From positions 186,001-250,000 of the forward strand of contig CAZBED010000003.1 of the NCBI GenBank assembly GCA_964490845.1: DNA of 64,000 nt, written 5' to 3'. How positions within the stretch are numbered: position 1 is the stretch's first letter; each line of letters starts with the position of its first letter. This DNA is from JADJSS01 sp964490845. GTDB taxonomy: Bacteria; Bacteroidota; Bacteroidia; Chitinophagales; JADIYW01. Under the pieces are notes generated by a model. It was not told the DNA's origin. It was given only the letters and a program-made list of their open reading frames with translations, and made no database searches. A program made the position numbers and the translations under genes. Shown piece by piece: positions 62,301-64,000 of the stretch.

Positions 62301-64000
62301 CACGCGCAAACTTTTATCCTCATAGGGCACCGCAATAAACTGGCTGCCTGCATAGTTTCTGTTTTTATTCACCAGCACATAACTTATTTCAACGCCTCCT
62401 TTGTAATCGTCCTTTACAGCAAAAGAAAATGATTTTATCTCATTATACAACGAAACCACTTTCTTGTCCAGCTGTTTGCCTTTAAAGGCAATTTCGATTA
62501 CCGCAAAAGCATTCTGCATCGATGAGCCGATTTTATACCTGATATTTTCACCTGGCTTTACCGTGGTCTTCTCTACCTTAAAAAAAGCAAATGATTTCGG
62601 CGTTGGAGAAAGATCCGCTGCGGAAGAAACGGTAAACGTTTTCTTGAATTCGATAGGCTGTCCGTTCTTATCCCTGCAGGAAAACTCTATCCTGTAGGCA
62701 CCGCTCTTCAACGAAGCCGGTGATATAACAACTTCTTTTTGTTTACCGGTATTAAACACATAAGTATTTACCAAAGCATCTGTTTTCCAGTTGCTCATCA
62801 TGTCTTCATTATCATACACCTCATACGGAAATAATTTATCATGTTCCTGTTTGGACATGGAGAATTTATCAGGCTCATCCCATAGTCTGGCTTTCTTCGT
62901 TTGTGCCGGCTCCAGCAAACTATACACTTTAATCGTGACATCTGTTGGCTCGGGTTCTCCGTTTAAATTATTGGTGGAAATCGCAATCTTGTTTTCTGCC
63001 GCGCCATCCATATTGTCCGATACGGATAAATCTGCCTCTATGGCCAGATAACCGACACGTACGGTAGTGACAGAGGAGTGTGTTTCACCATTTATGTCTA
63101 CAACATCCGCGGTAACTTCATAATTAAAATATGGTTTATACATCTTGGAAATAGATAAATCCGGAATGGCAGTAAAATCAATGGTAAAATTGCCATTGGC
63201 ATCCGTGGCAGCAACTCCGGTTTTTATGATTTTTTCATTGGATGAAGGTAGCCACGGCCTACGCCAACCCCACCAGCACCAGACCGGAAACTCAGCCACC
63301 CGCCGTACAGAATATTTTACTTCGGCATTATCAATATTGGCGCCGGAATAGGAGGCCGCTTTGCCGGTTACGGAAACCGTATCCTTTAAATTGAATGCTT
63401 TTCTTACGGGTTCAAAGGTGACCTCAAATTTCGGACGTTTATATTCTTCGACCTGCACGGACAGCGATCCAAAGTCTGTATTGATGGACATGCTGCCCAT
63501 CAGACCGGAAGTCGGTGCGGTAAACATTCCGGTAAAGGAGCCAAATTCATTGGTGGTAAAATCCTGTGATTTTATCTCCTGATAGTTGACATCCCGGAAC
63601 ATTACCTTCATCTTCTGGTTCGGAAGTATCTTGTATGTTTCACCGTTCCGCTCAGTTAGAATACCTTTTACGAAAATTGTCTGGCCCGGACGATAAATGC
63701 TTCTGTCTGTAAACAGGTGCACCTGCCGCTGTGCCGCGGGATTTTCATTTCTTGGATAATAGTATTGGTAGTACGACTGCTCACTAGGCAGAAAGTCCTT
63801 ATTGTAGGTAATATCAAACTGAAAATTTTCGCTATAATAACCGGAAGTTGGGTTGTCTGTTTTTTTCGAAACATAGCCAGAGGCATCTGTTGCCTGAGTA
63901 CCTAATTCCACGCGGACATATTTTCTTGTTTTATAGTCGTAATTGTTCCTGTAAAATTTCACCTGAGCATTTTTCAGTGGCTCTCCTGTGTTTCTGTTCA
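59394..64000 (-). CDS. Alpha-2-macroglobulin family protein (5' end beyond window)
   Basis: At least 1535 codons; the frame stays open to the right edge (the visible start of the peptide reads NTGEPLKNAQVKFYRNNYD). Large envelope protein with MG domains (DRSIYRPGQTIFVKG is the MG1/MG2 signature), a bait-like Pro/Ala-rich region near residues 720-760, the A2M domain and a thioester domain. The thioester motif reads FECAEQIFSRYY (bases 61023-61034), keeping C-x-E-Q. Further on, MQTPNGGFTWFPGMPDNRY is the expected TED block. Such proteins trap attacking proteases. PbpC, the usual partner in proteobacteria, is not next to it here. Confidence 0.9.
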   Translation of the reverse strand, partial: NRNTGEPLKNAQVKFYRNNYDYKTRKYVRVELGTQATDASGYVSKKTDNPTSGYYSENFQFDITYNKDFLPSEQSYYQYYYPRNENPAAQRQVHLFTDRSIYRPGQTIFVKGILTERNGETYKILPNQKMKVMFRDVNYQEIKSQDFTTNEFGSFTGMFTAPTSGLMGSMSINTDFGSLSVQVEEYKRPKFEVTFEPVRKAFNLKDTVSVTGKAASYSGANIDNAEVKYSVRRVAEFPVWCWWGWRRPWLPSSNEKIIKTGVAATDANGNFTIDFTAIPDLSISKMYKPYFNYEVTADVVDINGETHSSVTTVRVGYLAIEADLSVSDNMDGAAENKIAISTNNLNGEPEPTDVTIKVYSLLEPAQTKKARLWDEPDKFSMSKQEHDKLFPYEVYDNEDMMSNWKTDALVNTYVFNTGKQKEVVISPASLKSGAYRIEFSCRDKNGQPIEFKKTFTVSSAADLSPTPKSFAFFKVEKTTVKPGENIRYKIGSSMQNAFAVIEIAFKGKQLDKKVVSLYNEIKSFSFAVKDDYKGGVEISYVLVNKNRNYAGSQFIAVPYEDKSLRVEWLTFRDKLLPGQKEQWKIKISGPNKEKMASELLAGMYDASLDAFLPHSWSFYLPQSYYSGYLGAYTSNAFGQRVSSLYTSKDWNPYRELAFHNYDALNLFGLSLGGNYSYHRYLLSGAGMANVSTKAIKGEALMSDAAVAKEETGMPKSTPPPAPTEADNLAAPDAQKPADKKDARPTATFAPRTNLNETAFFLPQLQTDTEGNIILNFEMPEALTKWNFLGLAHTKDLNYQYFTKSIVTQKELMVTPNAPRFLREGDRLEFTTKITNLSDKNLSGKADLVLYDAVTMKEISTKIMEAVHGQYNTIGERDFAVEKGKNTAVSWTLQIPSGIDAITYKVVASAETFSDGEQATLVVLPNRMMVTETMPLWVRGQDKKSYTFDKLLNNKSTTLKHYNLTLEMSSQPVWYAVQALPYMMEYPFECAEQIFSRYYANTLATYIANQNPKIKTIFEKWKNTDALLSNLEKNQELKAVLLEETPWVRDAQNETEQKKRIALLFDLTKMADEQQKALKKLMQMQTPNGGFTWFPGMPDNRYITQHIVAGLGHLSRLEVLNVKENAEINDMLQKAVAYLDDRLTEDLVNIKKYDKDYQKNNHLYYSNIHALYAHSFFDYKIDEKNKEAYTYFLKQATEYWLNQDLYSKAMLALILQRNKEKSTADKVITSLKQNAINNEELGMYWKANETGGWYWYQAPVETQALLIEAFHEVANDNKSVDEMKVWLLKQKQTTSWKSTKATAEACYALLLQGKDWTKSDQLVQVSMNGKTIDPIALGATVEPGTGYYKISWKPEQIVPSMAKIELKKKDKGPAWGAVYWQYFEDLDKISGATTSLQLTKKLFREENTDEGKKLITITDKTPLQVGDVVKVRIELRTDRNLEYVHMKDMRAAGFEPVNVLSQYKYQDGLGYYESTKDVATHFFMDWMQKGVYVFEYSMRATIAGNFSNGITLIESMYAPEFKSHSKGERVTIVKK

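Noticed and set aside
1..64000. CRISPR arrays, insertion sequences, rRNA operons
   Set aside because: No regularly spaced repeats, transposase-like reading frames or rRNA-like sequence were seen on either strand.

Overview
The window reads as a piece of a Bacteroidota chromosome of moderate G+C. The evidence is a SusC/SusD outer-membrane pair, a gliding/T9SS-type C-terminal sorting domain, DUF2480, a split ATP synthase locus (atpBEFHAG without atpD/atpC), futalosine-pathway menaquinone synthesis (mqnC), almost no Shine-Dalgarno sequences, and at least eight exact copies of the Bacteroidota -7 promoter element TAnnTTTG just upstream of genes. No rRNA, CRISPR array or insertion sequence was seen. 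One tRNA gene (tRNA-Phe) is present.

Layout. 1-4763 (minus strand): a PAP2-like membrane protein cut by the left edge, rpoN, a lipoprotein built as a seven-blade repeat propeller, and asnS. 4908-10843 (plus): an Fe(II)/2-oxoglutarate oxygenase followed by a glycan locus with two FkbM methyltransferases, a GT-C membrane protein and a methyltransferase-GT2 fusion. 10848-11163: a non-coding nested inverted-repeat element. 11180-17810 (minus): rluB-scpB, then the ATP synthase operon. 17953-24664 (minus): a SusC-SusD locus with two accessory lipoproteins. 24910-31144: mqnC, an active/inactive M16 peptidase pair, a HEPN-MNT (HepT/MntA) toxin-antitoxin pair and a T9SS-sorted FN3-like protein. 31145-44703 (minus): a long run of envelope genes: lytic transglycosylase, DUF2480, PpiD-like foldase, CNNM/CorC protein, LptC, an EnvC-like protein, a DUF4292 lipoprotein, a TPR protein, dUTPase, a flippase and a nitrilase-family protein. 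44855-45601: a methyltransferase. 45670-51045: a 5.36-kb integrated element. 51033-51105: tRNA-Phe. 51171-56799: a second glycan locus. 56810-64000: metZ, an OsmC protein, a PorT-like barrel and an alpha-2-macroglobulin cut by the right edge.

The most distinctive region is the small element in tRNA-Phe. It carries a tyrosine recombinase of the Bacteroidota type that lacks the first catalytic arginine, an excisionase-like HTH protein, a protein resembling filamentous-phage/plasmid replication initiators, and three unrecognised small proteins. Its ends show a 64-bp imperfect duplication that includes the tRNA 3' end and the tRNA transcription terminator, with a 16-bp identical core. Just inside each end is an identical 28-bp sequence made of two tandem 12-bp units, which are probably integrase arm sites. 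Inside it, the word TTCAATTATTC recurs at the integrase promoter (as a perfect inverted repeat), at the start of a small gene and upstream of the Rep-like gene, suggesting an element-wide operator. I found no phage structural, conjugation or known defence genes in it, so it looks like a minimal integrative element or phage satellite.

Functions are inferred from motifs and family knowledge only. No database search was possible, and coordinates of short sites were counted by hand.
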